The notes below the pieces were generated by a model. That model was not told the DNA's origin, searched no databases, and saw nothing but the letters and a program-made list of their open reading frames with translations. A DNA stretch of 64,000 nucleotides, taken from Streptomyces indicus. Lineage in GTDB: Bacteria > Actinomycetota > Actinomycetes > Streptomycetales > Streptomycetaceae. Below, in pieces: positions 1 through 10,288 of this stretch. Both the position numbers and the translations under genes were made by a program. Within the stretch, counting starts at the first letter, position 1. Every line of letters starts with the position of its first letter. The stretch spans positions 124,001-188,000 of the forward strand of contig NZ_FNFF01000006.1 in NCBI RefSeq assembly GCF_900100315.1, given 5' to 3'.

Positions 1-72
1 CCCCGGCCGCGCCCGGAAGTTGATCCCGCCGGGGGTCTTGCCGTCGCGTCCTGGCGGTGCAACGTTGCTTAC

Positions 73-600
73 ATGCTTACAGCCGAGCAGCACGAGCAGG
101 TGCGCGGCTGGTTCGCCGGCCGCATCCCCGAAGGTCTCTTCGACGGTCCGCCCGAGGTCACGGTGGACCGCGAGGAGATCACCGTCGTCGGGACCGTCCC
201 CGAGCCCGCCGTCGACGCGCAGGCCTCCGCCGCGGAGAAGGCCGCGGCGGTCGAGGGCCGTATCCAGGAGTTCCGCGAACGCACCCGCGAGGAGCGCATC
301 GGCGTCGCGCGCGAGGCCGAGCACCGCTTCGGCAGGAAGGTCTCGTGGGGGGTGCGCTGCGGGGCGGAGAAGGCCCTGTTCACGCACGTGTCCGCGCCCG
401 TGATGACGCGTCTTCGCCAGCCCGAGCGGCACGTACTCGACACCCTGGTCGCGGGCGGGGTGGCGCGCAGCCGCAGCGAGGCCCTGGCCTGGTGCGTACG
501 TCTGGTGCAGCGCCATGCCGACGACTGGCTGGCGGAGTTGCAGGAGTCCCTGGAGGCGGTACGGAGGGTGCGTGCGCAGGGGCCTGACGCGGCCGGGTGA
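73..600 (+). CDS. conserved hypothetical protein
   Basis: A 175-residue soluble protein that I do not recognise as a named family. It is rich in Glu and Arg, with a probable helical region at residues 50-85 (many E/R, including REEVAREAEHR-like spacing) and no signal peptide or membrane segment. Four cysteine or histidine positions do not form an obvious metal motif. The ATG at 73 has no convincing ribosome binding site, so the message may start close to the start codon. It lies alone, codirectional with the VOC gene that follows 120 bp later. The coding statistics (strong GC at third positions through the whole frame) support it as a real gene. Function unknown. Confidence 0.8.
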   Translation: MLTAEQHEQVRGWFAGRIPEGLFDGPPEVTVDREEITVVGTVPEPAVDAQASAAEKAAAVEGRIQEFRERTREERIGVAREAEHRFGRKVSWGVRCGAEKALFTHVSAPVMTRLRQPERHVLDTLVAGGVARSRSEALAWCVRLVQRHADDWLAELQESLEAVRRVRAQGPDAAG

Positions 601-720
601 GCGGGAAACCGGCTCGACAGATCAACCAGGACCTGCCTAGGCTCTTCGCCAGCATCGCGTGCCGGTCACCGACCGGGTGAGGCATGGAGGTGCCGGAGTT
701 TGCCCTTGGAGGCATTCACC

Positions 721-1113
721 TTGTCCGTGCAGTTCAACCACACCATCATCGCGTCCCAGGACGCACGGGAGTCCGCGGAGTTCTTCGCGGAGCTCCTCGG
801 TCTCGAAGTCGGCGCCCCCTGGGGGCCGTTCATCCCCGTCGTCCTCGACAACGGGGTGACCCTCGACTTCGCCACCGCCCCCGACGGGAACACCCCGCTC
901 CAGCACTACGCCTTCCTCGTCTCGGAAGACGTCTTCGACGCCGCGTACAAGAAGATCGCGGACCGTCGGATCGAGCACTGGGCGGACCCGCACCGTCAGC
1001 ACCCCGGCGAGTACAACACCAACGACGGGGGCAAGGGCGTGTACTTCCTCGACCCGTCGGGCCACGCGATGGAAATCCTGACCGTGCCGTACGGCGGCTG
1101 GCCGAAGCAGTAG
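721..1113 (+). CDS. VOC (glyoxalase/bleomycin-resistance fold) family protein
   Basis: A 130-residue protein made of one vicinal-oxygen-chelate domain with two beta-alpha-beta-beta-beta halves. Candidate metal ligands of the fold are seen: a His near the N-terminus (FNHTI), a His in HYAFLV, and a Glu in the C-terminal AMEILT, in the usual order. I chose the TTG at 721 because GGAGG stands at 708-712, 8 bases ahead; a TTG at 700 in the same frame would put this Shine-Dalgarno inside the gene. Members bind small hydrophobic or thiol-conjugated substrates; no specific reaction can be named. It is a monocistronic unit ended by the strong hairpin at 1124-1163. Confidence 0.85.
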   Translation: MSVQFNHTIIASQDARESAEFFAELLGLEVGAPWGPFIPVVLDNGVTLDFATAPDGNTPLQHYAFLVSEDVFDAAYKKIADRRIEHWADPHRQHPGEYNTNDGGKGVYFLDPSGHAMEILTVPYGGWPKQ

Positions 1114-1123
1114 GAACAGGTAA

Positions 1124-1163
1124 CAGTCGGGCCCCTCTCCCCCACGGGAGAGGGGCCCGACTG
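1124..1163 (+). terminator. strong terminator hairpin after the VOC gene
   Basis: A perfect 17-bp stem (1124-1140 pairing with 1147-1163, arms beginning CAGTCGGGCCCC) and a 6-base loop, starting 10 bases after the VOC stop codon. There is no U-tract, as is usual in Streptomyces. Confidence 0.85.
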
Positions 1164-1200
1164 CTGCGCCGTACGGCTTACTTGCGGCCCAGAACCACCG

Positions 1201-1354
1201 GAGCCCGGCCGGGTCAGCGCCGCCCGGACACGGCGAAGGCCGCACCCCCGCGCAGGGGATGCGGCCCTCGACAGCCGCTAAGCGTCGCTTACTTGCGGAT
1301 CAGCGAACGCAGCACGTACTGCATGATGCCGCCATTGCGGTAGTAGTCCGCCTC
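1201..1354. repeat. partial duplicate of the acnA 3' end and its terminator
   Basis: About 154 bp aligning without gaps at a fixed offset of 213 bp to 1414-1567. The copy holds the last 21 codons of acnA (EADYYRNGG... to IRK), its TAA stop, and the terminator hairpin. Only about 10 positions differ, and the two differences inside the coding part are third-base silent changes (AAT/AAC, CGT/CGC). Homology stops abruptly after the Glu codon. It is a gene remnant, not expressed as a protein. A second duplicate element is the 25-bp flank repeated at 1387-1436. Confidence 0.9.
1238..1266 (-). terminator. duplicated copy of the acnA terminator
   Basis: Stem GGCCGCA-CCCC pairs with GGGG-A-TGCGGCC around a GCGC loop. 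It lies in the duplicated block and is identical to the hairpin at 1451-1479. Confidence 0.75.
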
Positions 1355-1386
1355 ACGGCCCACCCACCCCAACTCTTCCGGAGCCC

Positions 1387-1436
1387 CGGAGACCGGCCGG
1401 GTCAGCGCCCCCGGAGACCGGCCGGGTCAGCACCCC
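1387..1436. repeat. two tandem 25-bp repeats
   Basis: Two adjacent 25-bp units (1387-1411 and 1412-1436) that differ at a single base, each beginning CGGAGACCGGCCGGGTCAG. A third, slightly diverged unit begins at 1200 in front of the duplicated acnA tail, so the flank and the gene tail seem to have been copied together. Confidence 0.85.
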
Positions 1437-1450
1437 CCGGACACGGCGAA

Positions 1451-1479
1451 GGCCGCACCCCCGCGCAGGGGATGCGGCC
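1451..1479 (-). terminator. acnA terminator hairpin
   Basis: Inverted repeat with outer arms GGCCGCA / TGCGGCC and inner C/G runs, 22 bases past the acnA stop codon on the minus strand. Confidence 0.8.
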
Positions 1480-1501
1480 CTCGACAGCCGCTCGGCGTCG
1501 C

Positions 1502-4219
<2,718 letters not shown>

Positions 4220-4286
4220 GACAGTCTCCTTCATATATGTGCGCGTTCCCACCGCATCCTGCCGCCACGACCTGAGCCCGGTCCGC

Positions 4287-4320
4287 TAAGGTAGGGCTAA
4301 GTTAGGTAACCCTTACCGGG
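4287..4320 (-). promoter_or_regulatory. candidate iron box(es) upstream of acnA
   Basis: Two overlapping 19-base windows resemble the DmdR1/IdeR/DtxR iron box TTAGGTTAGGCTAACCTAA: 4287-4305 agrees at 13 of 19 and 4302-4320 at 12 of 19 by my count. The stretch is AT-rich compared with its surroundings, and lies 68-101 bases ahead of the acnA start. Iron control of an iron-sulfur enzyme would make sense, but the match is partial and I infer the role. Confidence 0.35.
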
Positions 4321-4357
4321 GTGGCCGGGGTGGCGACCTGCGGCGCGCCTCGGCAGA

Positions 4358-4375
4358 TATCTCGATGTCGAGATA
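4358..4375. promoter_or_regulatory. 18-bp palindrome upstream of acnA
   Basis: Inverted repeat TATCTCGA-TG-TCGAGATA with perfect 8-base arms, 139 bases upstream of the acnA start. This is a shape typical of a dimeric repressor or activator site; the protein that binds it is not identified here. Confidence 0.6.
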
Positions 4376-4388
4376 ACTCTAGTACATC

Positions 4389-4412
4389 GCCGGGGCTTGG
4401 TCATGCCCCGGC
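4389..4412 (-). terminator. terminator hairpin after the PatB-like gene
   Basis: Perfect 8-bp stem GCCGGGGC / GCCCCGGC with an 8-base loop, 26 bases beyond the stop codon of the gene ending at 4438. Confidence 0.6.
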
Positions 4413-4437
4413 CCCGCGGGCTGCTCTGTTGCGCTGG

Positions 4438-5682
4438 TCACGTACGAGTGCCCCCGAGCGCGCGGCCCATCCTGGTCAGCGCCTCGGTCAGGACATCCGG
4501 TGACGTGGCGAAATTCAGCCGTACACAGCCGGCACCTCCTGTGCCGAAGACATGGCCCGAGCTGAGCGCGACCCGCCCGCGGTCGAGGAACATCTTCGCG
4601 GGTCCGGCCAGGTCGGAGACGATGCCCGGGCCGTCGAGCGGACGCTCGTCGTGCAGGCCGAGCGCGGTGCAGTCGAGCCAGGCGAGGTAGGTCCCCTCGG
4701 GTGCGAGGTACCGGACGCCCGGCAGGTGTTGCGCGACCAAGTCTCCCAGCAGTTCCCGGTTCGCGGCGAGTCCGGCGATGAGCCCGTCCAGCCAGCCGCC
4801 CCCGTCGCGGAAGGCCGCGGTGTGGGCGATGACGCCGAGGTGGCTGGGGCCGTGGCCCACCTCCTCGGGCAGGCGCCGCAGGTCCTCGGCGGCCTCGGGC
4901 CCGGCGATCGCGAGCGCCGCCTTGAGTCCGGAGAGGTTCCAGGCCTTGGACGCGGAGGTGAGCGCGAAGGCGTTCTCGGCGCCGGGCACGCTCAGATACG
5001 GCGTGAAGACGGCGCCCGGCAGGACCAGCGGCGCGTGGATCTCGTCGGACACCACCCGGACCCCGTACCGGCGGGCGAGCTCGGCGACGGTCTCCAGCTC
5101 CTCACGGGTGTGCACGGCGCCGGTGGGGTTGTGCGGGTTGCTCATCAGGAACGCGGCGCCGCGGCCGCCCTGCCGTGCCCGCTCGAAGGCGTCCTCCAGG
5201 GCCGTGGGATCGATCCGGCCGGCCGGGCCGAGCGGTGCCTCGATCACGTCGCGGGCGTCGTGCCCGACGAAGGCGTAGAAGGGCGGGTACACCGGGGAGC
5301 ACACCACCACCGCGTCCCCGGGCCGGGTGACCAGGCGGAGCACCTCCACGACGCCGAGCATCACGTCGGGCACGAGCGCGGTGCGCTCGACGGCGAGGTC
5401 CTGCCACCCCCAGCGTGCGGCGGCGAAGTCCGCGAGGGCGCGGGCGTAGCCGTCGCCGCCGCACGCGTAGCCGGTGTCGCCGAGGTCGACCGCCGCCCGC
5501 AGCGCGTCCGCGACCGCGGGGGCGAGCGGGACGTCCATCTCGGCCACCCACAGCGGCAGGACGTCCTCGGGGTGCGTGCGCCACTTCACGCTGGTGCGGC
5601 GGCGCAGCTGGTCGAGGGTGAGCTGGACGAGGGGGTCGGTGCGGGTCCCGCTGTCGGTCCGGTGAGCGTCGCTGATCGCCAT
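4438..5682 (-). CDS. PLP-dependent MalY/PatB-type C-S lyase (aminotransferase fold type I)
   Basis: A 414-residue cytosolic enzyme of the MalY/PatB family, which usually splits cystathionine or other cysteine S-conjugates to pyruvate, ammonia and a thiol. The Schiff-base lysine is K246 in SASKAWNLSGLK. Other family marks are LPLWVAEMDVPLAP near the start, the NPHNPTG loop that contacts the cofactor, and VSDEIHAPLV. C-terminal FATSPDVL includes the substrate carboxylate region, with an Arg (VRLNF) just before it. No strong ribosome binding site precedes the ATG at 5682; a downstream start is possible but would trim only a poorly conserved lead. It could instead be an aminotransferase, as the two are hard to tell apart by sequence. 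Confidence 0.9.
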   Translation of the reverse strand: MAISDAHRTDSGTRTDPLVQLTLDQLRRRTSVKWRTHPEDVLPLWVAEMDVPLAPAVADALRAAVDLGDTGYACGGDGYARALADFAAARWGWQDLAVERTALVPDVMLGVVEVLRLVTRPGDAVVVCSPVYPPFYAFVGHDARDVIEAPLGPAGRIDPTALEDAFERARQGGRGAAFLMSNPHNPTGAVHTREELETVAELARRYGVRVVSDEIHAPLVLPGAVFTPYLSVPGAENAFALTSASKAWNLSGLKAALAIAGPEAAEDLRRLPEEVGHGPSHLGVIAHTAAFRDGGGWLDGLIAGLAANRELLGDLVAQHLPGVRYLAPEGTYLAWLDCTALGLHDERPLDGPGIVSDLAGPAKMFLDRGRVALSSGHVFGTGGAGCVRLNFATSPDVLTEALTRMGRALGGTRT

Positions 5683-5750
5683 CGGGCCAGGACAGCCGAC
5701 GGCGGGGCGGGGGTCAACGGTGCGGACGGCTGCGAAGTCCGCGGCGGACG

Positions 5751-7232
5751 CTACGGAGCCCGCGGCGGGACCAGCTGGGCCCGCAGTTCCTCGGCCGCCT
5801 CCGCCACCTCCGCCGCGAGAGCGGTGCGGCCCGCGTCGGCCAACGCCCCGGCCAGCTCGTCGTGTTCGCGCACGATGAAGCGGCCCAGATTGATCCGCTC
5901 CCAGTACCGGAGGCTCTCGTCCCCCGGATCCCGCAGCACCGCCCGGACGGACGACAACGAGCGGACCGCCGCGTCGAGCTCCCCCGCCCGCCGCTCCAGC
6001 GCGGCCAGGTCGTACAGGGTGGACACGCGGTCCCAGGCGCTCTCCTGGAGTGCGGCGTAGAGGCGGCGGGCGCGCAACGCCTGTGCCAGATCGCCGAGTT
6101 CCTCGAAGGCGTACACGAGCGAGTTGAGGCGGTCGGCGACCAGGCGGCCGGGGTTCCCGGGGTCGCGGAGCAGGCCCTGGTCGAGTTCGATCGCGTCCAG
6201 GCGGCGGATGAGCGGGATGCGCGCGTGCTCGGTCAGACCCTGCGCCGTGGCCAGCTCGGTCCAGGTGAACAGGGATTCACCGGCGGGATCGGTGCCGAAC
6301 ATCGCGTCGTCCATCTCCCGCGCCCACTGCCGCAGCGCCGCGCCGTCGGACAGCTCCCGTATCTCGCTCAGTCCGCACGCGGTGTCGAAGTCCGTCCCGC
6401 GCACCTCGTCGAGCAGCGGCAGGTCCTCCGCCCGGCCGTGCCGTCCGATGAGGACGGCGGCGAGCCGGAGCTCGTCCGTCATGGAGGACCCCGTCTCGTA
6501 CCGGATCAGCCGGCGCAGCAGAGGAAGGTCCTCGTCCGCGCGGTCGAACTGGGCCGCGCGCAGGACGAGCCGGCGCCGTACGGGATCCTCGGCCACGCCC
6601 TGCCACACCGCGCGCTCGCCGTCTCCGTTGCGCAGTGCGGCCAGGTCCGCGCGTCCGGACGCGAGCACCGCCTCCCACAGCGGGGGCCGCGGATGGTCGT
6701 CGAGGAGCCGGTAGGCGCGGCCCTCCTCCGCGTTGAGCAGCACGAAGCCGGGTTCGGTGCGCAGGAGTGCGGCATGGAGGAGGCCGACGAGTTCCAGCGG
6801 GGAGCGGTCGGGGAAGCCGAGTGCGGTGCGCAGTTCGGCGCGCTCGTCGTCGATGCCGTAGTACTCGCGCAGCTCCTCCTCCGTCTCCTCGACGGCGGCC
6901 CGTACGGCCTCGGCGCCGTCCGCCGGTGACAGACGGACATACGCGCCCCAGCCGGGCAGGCCGGTCAGGATGTCGAGGGCCTCGTCGACGGTGGATCCGA
7001 TGATCCCGGCGTCGCCCTCCGAGGAGGCGTACAGGACGGAGCCGTCCGCGCACCGGAAGAAGGTGCCGCCGGTGTCGTCGCCCGCGAGCACCTCCAGCGC
7101 GCCGCCCGATGCGAGCCGCACCTCCTCCACATGGCCGTGCGCGGCCCGTCCGAGGTCGAAGTTGAACGGGAAGGCGGCGAGGGCGGCGAGGCGGGGTTCG
7201 CGGCGCAGCAGGGCGAGCGCTTGTTCGGTCAC
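5751..7232 (-). CDS. hypothetical protein with SMI1-like N-terminal region and helical repeats
   Basis: A 493-residue soluble protein. The first 150 residues (AFPFNFDLG..., GDDTGGTFF, GSVLYASSEGDAGIIGSTVDEAL) resemble the ligand-binding part of SMI1/KNR4/SUKH-like proteins. Residues 180-480 are helix after helix with TPR-like spacing (ALRARRLYAAL, YDLAALERRAGELDAAV). There is no signal peptide or catalytic motif. SUKH-like proteins often serve as immunity proteins, but no toxin gene is adjacent, so I do not assign that role. The start is taken as the encoded Met at 7232, with a weak upstream purine stretch. It is transcribed away from the VOC gene at 7306. Confidence 0.75.
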   Translation of the reverse strand: MTEQALALLRREPRLAALAAFPFNFDLGRAAHGHVEEVRLASGGALEVLAGDDTGGTFFRCADGSVLYASSEGDAGIIGSTVDEALDILTGLPGWGAYVRLSPADGAEAVRAAVEETEEELREYYGIDDERAELRTALGFPDRSPLELVGLLHAALLRTEPGFVLLNAEEGRAYRLLDDHPRPPLWEAVLASGRADLAALRNGDGERAVWQGVAEDPVRRRLVLRAAQFDRADEDLPLLRRLIRYETGSSMTDELRLAAVLIGRHGRAEDLPLLDEVRGTDFDTACGLSEIRELSDGAALRQWAREMDDAMFGTDPAGESLFTWTELATAQGLTEHARIPLIRRLDAIELDQGLLRDPGNPGRLVADRLNSLVYAFEELGDLAQALRARRLYAALQESAWDRVSTLYDLAALERRAGELDAAVRSLSSVRAVLRDPGDESLRYWERINLGRFIVREHDELAGALADAGRTALAAEVAEAAEELRAQLVPPRAP

Positions 7233-7305
7233 GGCGGCGACCGTAACAGGGCGCCGCGGCCCGCCTTCTGTTGCACCGCCTCACGGCCGGACCGACGATC
7301 TCCGT

Positions 7306-7656
7306 ATGTTCAGCGGCGCGCACGTCATCCTGTACAGCCAGGACGCCGAGGCCGACCGGGCCTTCATCCGGGACGTCCTCGGCTTCGCCCATGTCGACGC
7401 CGGCCACGGCTGGCTGATCTTCCGGCTGCCGCCCGCGGAGGTCGCGGTGCACCCGACGGACGCGGAGCCGCGGCACGAGCTGTATCTGATGTGCGACGAC
7501 CTCGATGCCGTACGGGACGCACTCGCCCGGCACGGGCTCTCCTTCAGCCGGCCCGTGAGCGACCAGGGGTGGGGGCGGCTGACGGGTGTACGGATGCCGA
7601 GCGGGGCCGAACTCCCGCTGTACCAGCCGCAGCACCCCGTGGCGCACGGCCTGTGA
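7306..7656 (+). CDS. small VOC family protein
   Basis: A 116-residue protein with a VOC fold: opening strand AHVILYSQDAEAD, central HVDAGHGWLIFRLP, and closing strand VRMPSGAELPLYQP. It retains His/Glu positions typical of the family (H24/H28 area and the Glu of AELPLY), so metal binding is possible. Related short proteins bind drugs or small metabolites. The ATG at 7306 is used; the 73 bp between it and the divergent gene at 7232 must carry both promoters. Substrate unknown. Confidence 0.8.
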   Translation: MFSGAHVILYSQDAEADRAFIRDVLGFAHVDAGHGWLIFRLPPAEVAVHPTDAEPRHELYLMCDDLDAVRDALARHGLSFSRPVSDQGWGRLTGVRMPSGAELPLYQPQHPVAHGL

Positions 7657-7786
7657 GCGGAGCCGCGGCGGGCGTCGGAGGTCTGCCGAGTCCCGCGCCG
7701 GCGCCGCGCGTCTGACGCGCCCTCGGGCGGGTACCCGGAGCCCAGCACCTGCACGGTCGGAGCACGACACGCGTCAGGAGACCCGT

Positions 7787-8014
7787 ATGCCTCTCACGTT
7801 CCGCAAGAGTTTCCGGATCCTTCCGGGTGTCCGGCTGAACCTCAACCGCCGCTCCTGGTCCATCACCACGGGCGGCCGGCACGGACCGCGCCGCACGCAC
7901 AGCAGCACCGGCCGGCGCACCACGTCGATGGATCTGCCGGGCCCTTTCGGCTGGCGCCGAACCACGCATTCCGGACGAACCCGGCGCAATCGCCGCAGCT
8001 GGATGGGCAGGTGA
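7787..8014 (+). CDS. DUF4236-like small protein
   Basis: 75 residues, starting LTFRKSFRILPGVRLNLNRR, which is the signature opening of DUF4236 (arginine-rich, beta-strand). The start has AGGAG at 7776-7780, 6 bases ahead of the ATG. Family members normally continue with a glycine-rich SVSVG...PGTGLSY segment. Here the second half is degraded into an Arg/Ser/Thr-rich tail (TGGRHGPRRTHSSTGRR), so it may be a short variant or an eroding gene. pI must be very basic. Function of the family is unknown. Confidence 0.7.
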   Translation: MPLTFRKSFRILPGVRLNLNRRSWSITTGGRHGPRRTHSSTGRRTTSMDLPGPFGWRRTTHSGRTRRNRRSWMGR

Positions 8015-8108
8015 CGGAGCCTCGGTTACCGGACCGCCGACACGGGCGGTTACTCGGACGGACGCACTCCGTTTTTCCTCTATCTCACATCCGGTATACG
8101 GTCGCCCC

Positions 8109-9638
8109 ATGGCAGACGACTACCTCGTACGCATCGGCAAGCTCATCCGTGACGCCCGTCAACACCGGGGCTGGACACAGTCGCAACTTGCCGAGGCACT
8201 CGGTACCAGCCAGAGCGCCGTCAACCGCATCGAACGCGGCAACCAGAACATCAGCCTTGAGATGATCGCCCGAATCGGTGAAGCCCTGGACAGCGAGATC
8301 GTCTCTCTGGGCTACGCGGGACCGATGCACCTCCGGGTCGTCGGCGGACGACGCCTGTCCGGCTCGATCGACGTCAAGACAAGCAAGAACGCCTGCGTCG
8401 CGCTCCTGTGCGCCTCGCTGCTCAACAAGGGCCGCACCGTGCTGCGCCGGGTCGCACGCATCGAGGAGGTCTACCGCCTCCTGGAGGTCCTGAACTCCAT
8501 CGGGGTCCGCGCGCGTTGGATCAACGACGGCAAGGACCTCGAGATCGTCCCGCCGGCCACGCTGGACATGGACGCGATCGACTCGGCCGCGGCCATCCGC
8601 ACCCGCTCGATCATCATGTTCCTCGGCCCGCTCCTGCACCGCATGGACCGCTTCAAGCTGCCGTACGCGGGCGGTTGCGACCTCGGCACGCGCACGATCG
8701 AGCCGCACATGATCGCGCTGCGCCGCTTCGGCCTGGACATCGCGGCCACCGAGGGCATCTACCACGCCGAGGTGGATCATTCGATCAAGCCGGACCGGCC
8801 GATCGTGCTGACCGAGCGCGGCGACACCGTGACGGAGAACGCGCTACTGGCGGCAGCCCGCCACGACGGCACGACCGTGATCCGCAACGCCTCCTCGAAC
8901 TACATGGTCCAGGACCTGTGCTTCTTCCTGGAGGCGCTCGGCGTCAAGGTCGAGGGCATCGGCACCACCACGCTCACCGTGCACGGCGTCGCGAACATCG
9001 ACGTCGACGTGGACTACTCCCCCTCCGAGGACCCGGTCGAGGCGATGAGCCTGGTGGCCGCGGCCGTCGTGACGGAGTCCGAGCTCACCATCCGCCGCGT
9101 CCCGATCGAGTTCATGGAGATCGAGCTCGCGGTCCTGGAGGAGATGGGCCTGGATCACGACCGCTCGGCGGAGTACGCGGCGGACAACGGCCGCACGCGT
9201 CTGGTGGACCTGACCGTCCGGCCCTCCAAGCTGGAGGCGCCGATCGACAAGATCCACCCGATGCCGTTCCCGGGCCTGAACATCGACAATGTGCCGTTCT
9301 TCGCGGCGATCGCGGCGGCGGCCCAGGGCAAGACCCTGATCCACGACTGGGTCTACGACAACCGCGCGATCTACCTCACGGACCTCAACCGCCTGGGCGG
9401 CCGGCTCCAGCTCCTGGACCCGCACCGCGTCCTGGTCGAGGGCCCGACCCGCTGGCGCGCGGCCGAGATGATGTGCCCGCCCGCGCTGCGCCCGGCGGTG
9501 GTCGTGCTGCTCGCGATGATGGCGGCGGACGGGACCTCGGTCCTGCGCAACGTCTATGTGATCAACCGCGGTTACGAGGACCTCGCCGAGCGCCTCAACT
9601 CGGTGGGCGCGCAGATCGAGACGTTCCGCGACATCTAG
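8109..9638 (+). CDS. XRE-type helix-turn-helix fused to a MurA/EPSP-synthase-like domain
   Basis: 509 residues. Residues 8-62 form an XRE/Cro helix-turn-helix (TQSQLAEALGTSQSAVNRIE). Residues 75-505 form the MurA (UDP-GlcNAc 1-carboxyvinyltransferase) fold. Residues needed for MurA catalysis are kept: K93-N94 in TSKNA, the active-site Cys C190 in AGGCDLGTR with R195, and an Asp in LNIDNVPFF. So the second domain could still bind UDP-GlcNAc and phosphoenolpyruvate, either as a second MurA or as the sensor of a cell-wall-responsive regulator. TATACG at 8095-8100 is a good -10 box; with 8 bases between it and the ATG and no ribosome binding site, the message is probably leaderless. It is followed by the hairpin 9653-9695. 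Confidence 0.9.
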   Translation: MADDYLVRIGKLIRDARQHRGWTQSQLAEALGTSQSAVNRIERGNQNISLEMIARIGEALDSEIVSLGYAGPMHLRVVGGRRLSGSIDVKTSKNACVALLCASLLNKGRTVLRRVARIEEVYRLLEVLNSIGVRARWINDGKDLEIVPPATLDMDAIDSAAAIRTRSIIMFLGPLLHRMDRFKLPYAGGCDLGTRTIEPHMIALRRFGLDIAATEGIYHAEVDHSIKPDRPIVLTERGDTVTENALLAAARHDGTTVIRNASSNYMVQDLCFFLEALGVKVEGIGTTTLTVHGVANIDVDVDYSPSEDPVEAMSLVAAAVVTESELTIRRVPIEFMEIELAVLEEMGLDHDRSAEYAADNGRTRLVDLTVRPSKLEAPIDKIHPMPFPGLNIDNVPFFAAIAAAAQGKTLIHDWVYDNRAIYLTDLNRLGGRLQLLDPHRVLVEGPTRWRAAEMMCPPALRPAVVVLLAMMAADGTSVLRNVYVINRGYEDLAERLNSVGAQIETFRDI

Positions 9639-9642
9639 TACG

Positions 9643-10182
9643 TCATGTATGGGAGGAGGCCCTCGCGTCGGGAGACCGGCCGAGGGCCTCCTCCATGCGG
9701 GCCACACGGTCCCGGGTGCGGCGGCGCATCCACACCATCCAGCCGGTGAGGGCCGCGTACACCGCGAGGAGCGTGAGGGCGGGCACCCAGGCGCCGAGTG
9801 CCATCAGGCCGATCGGGCCCACGGCCGCGAGGACCAGGAACAGGTAGAAGAGGGCGCCGGGCTGCGCCAGTTCGGCGCGGCGCTTGGCGACGAGGCGGCG
9901 CAGCACCTCGCGCTCACGGAGGCTCGCCGGGACCTCGCCCCGCCTGAACTGCCCTTCCGCCACCCGCAGTTCCTCGGCGTCCACCTTGAGCGCCTTGAGA
10001 TACGCGTGGCGGCGCGCCAGGAACACCACGGCCGCCAGGGCCGTGAGCAGGACGGCACGCAGCAGGGTCAGGGAGGGCGGTTCGCCGGGGTGTGCCAGGC
10101 GGAAGATCCCGGCCACCAGGACCAGGGACAGCGCGATCTGCGCGGCCGGGCTCCGGTCGAAGGCGTGCTTCAGCCCGCGCAT
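9643..10182 (-). CDS. integral membrane protein of unknown function
   Basis: 179 residues with four likely membrane segments in two pairs: about 14-30 (AQIALSLVLVAGIF), 40-57 (LLRAVLLTALAAVVFLA), 110-128 (FYLFLVLAAVGPIGLMALG) and 130-148 (VPALTLLAVYAALTGWMVW). Between the pairs lies a charged, helical cytoplasmic stretch (LKVDAEELRVAEGQFRRG...EREVLRRLVAKRRAE). I do not recognise the family. It converges on the XRE-MurA gene with only 4 bases between stop codons, so the two share the hairpin at 9653-9695. The ATG at 10182 is preceded by AGGGAGG about 8 bases upstream. Confidence 0.8.
   Translation of the reverse strand: MRGLKHAFDRSPAAQIALSLVLVAGIFRLAHPGEPPSLTLLRAVLLTALAAVVFLARRHAYLKALKVDAEELRVAEGQFRRGEVPASLREREVLRRLVAKRRAELAQPGALFYLFLVLAAVGPIGLMALGAWVPALTLLAVYAALTGWMVWMRRRTRDRVARMEEALGRSPDARASSHT
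9653..9695. terminator. terminator between convergent genes
   Basis: Perfect 14-bp stem (9653-9666 with 9682-9695, arm GGAGGAGGCCCTCG) and a 15-base loop. It begins 15 bases after the XRE-MurA stop and overlaps the last codons of the convergent gene at 9643-10182. Confidence 0.75.
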
Positions 10183-10199
10183 GGGGATCGCCTCCCTTC

Positions 10200-10249
10200 A
10201 CTCGTCGGTGAAGTCGGGTGAAGTCCGGTGAAGTCCGTATCCGACGAGT
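10200..10249. repeat. three 10-bp direct repeats inside a 9-bp inverted repeat
   Basis: ACTCGTCGG at 10200-10208 is the exact inverse complement of CCGACGAGT at 10241-10249. Between them run three tandem copies of a GGTGAAGTCC-like decamer. The structure sits just upstream of the membrane protein gene starting at 10182 and 40 bp past the ridA-like stop at 10289; it could be an operator or a terminator. Confidence 0.6.
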
Positions 10250-10288
10250 ACCCGCTCACGAGGGCGGGAGTCGCATCCCGGCCGCGTC

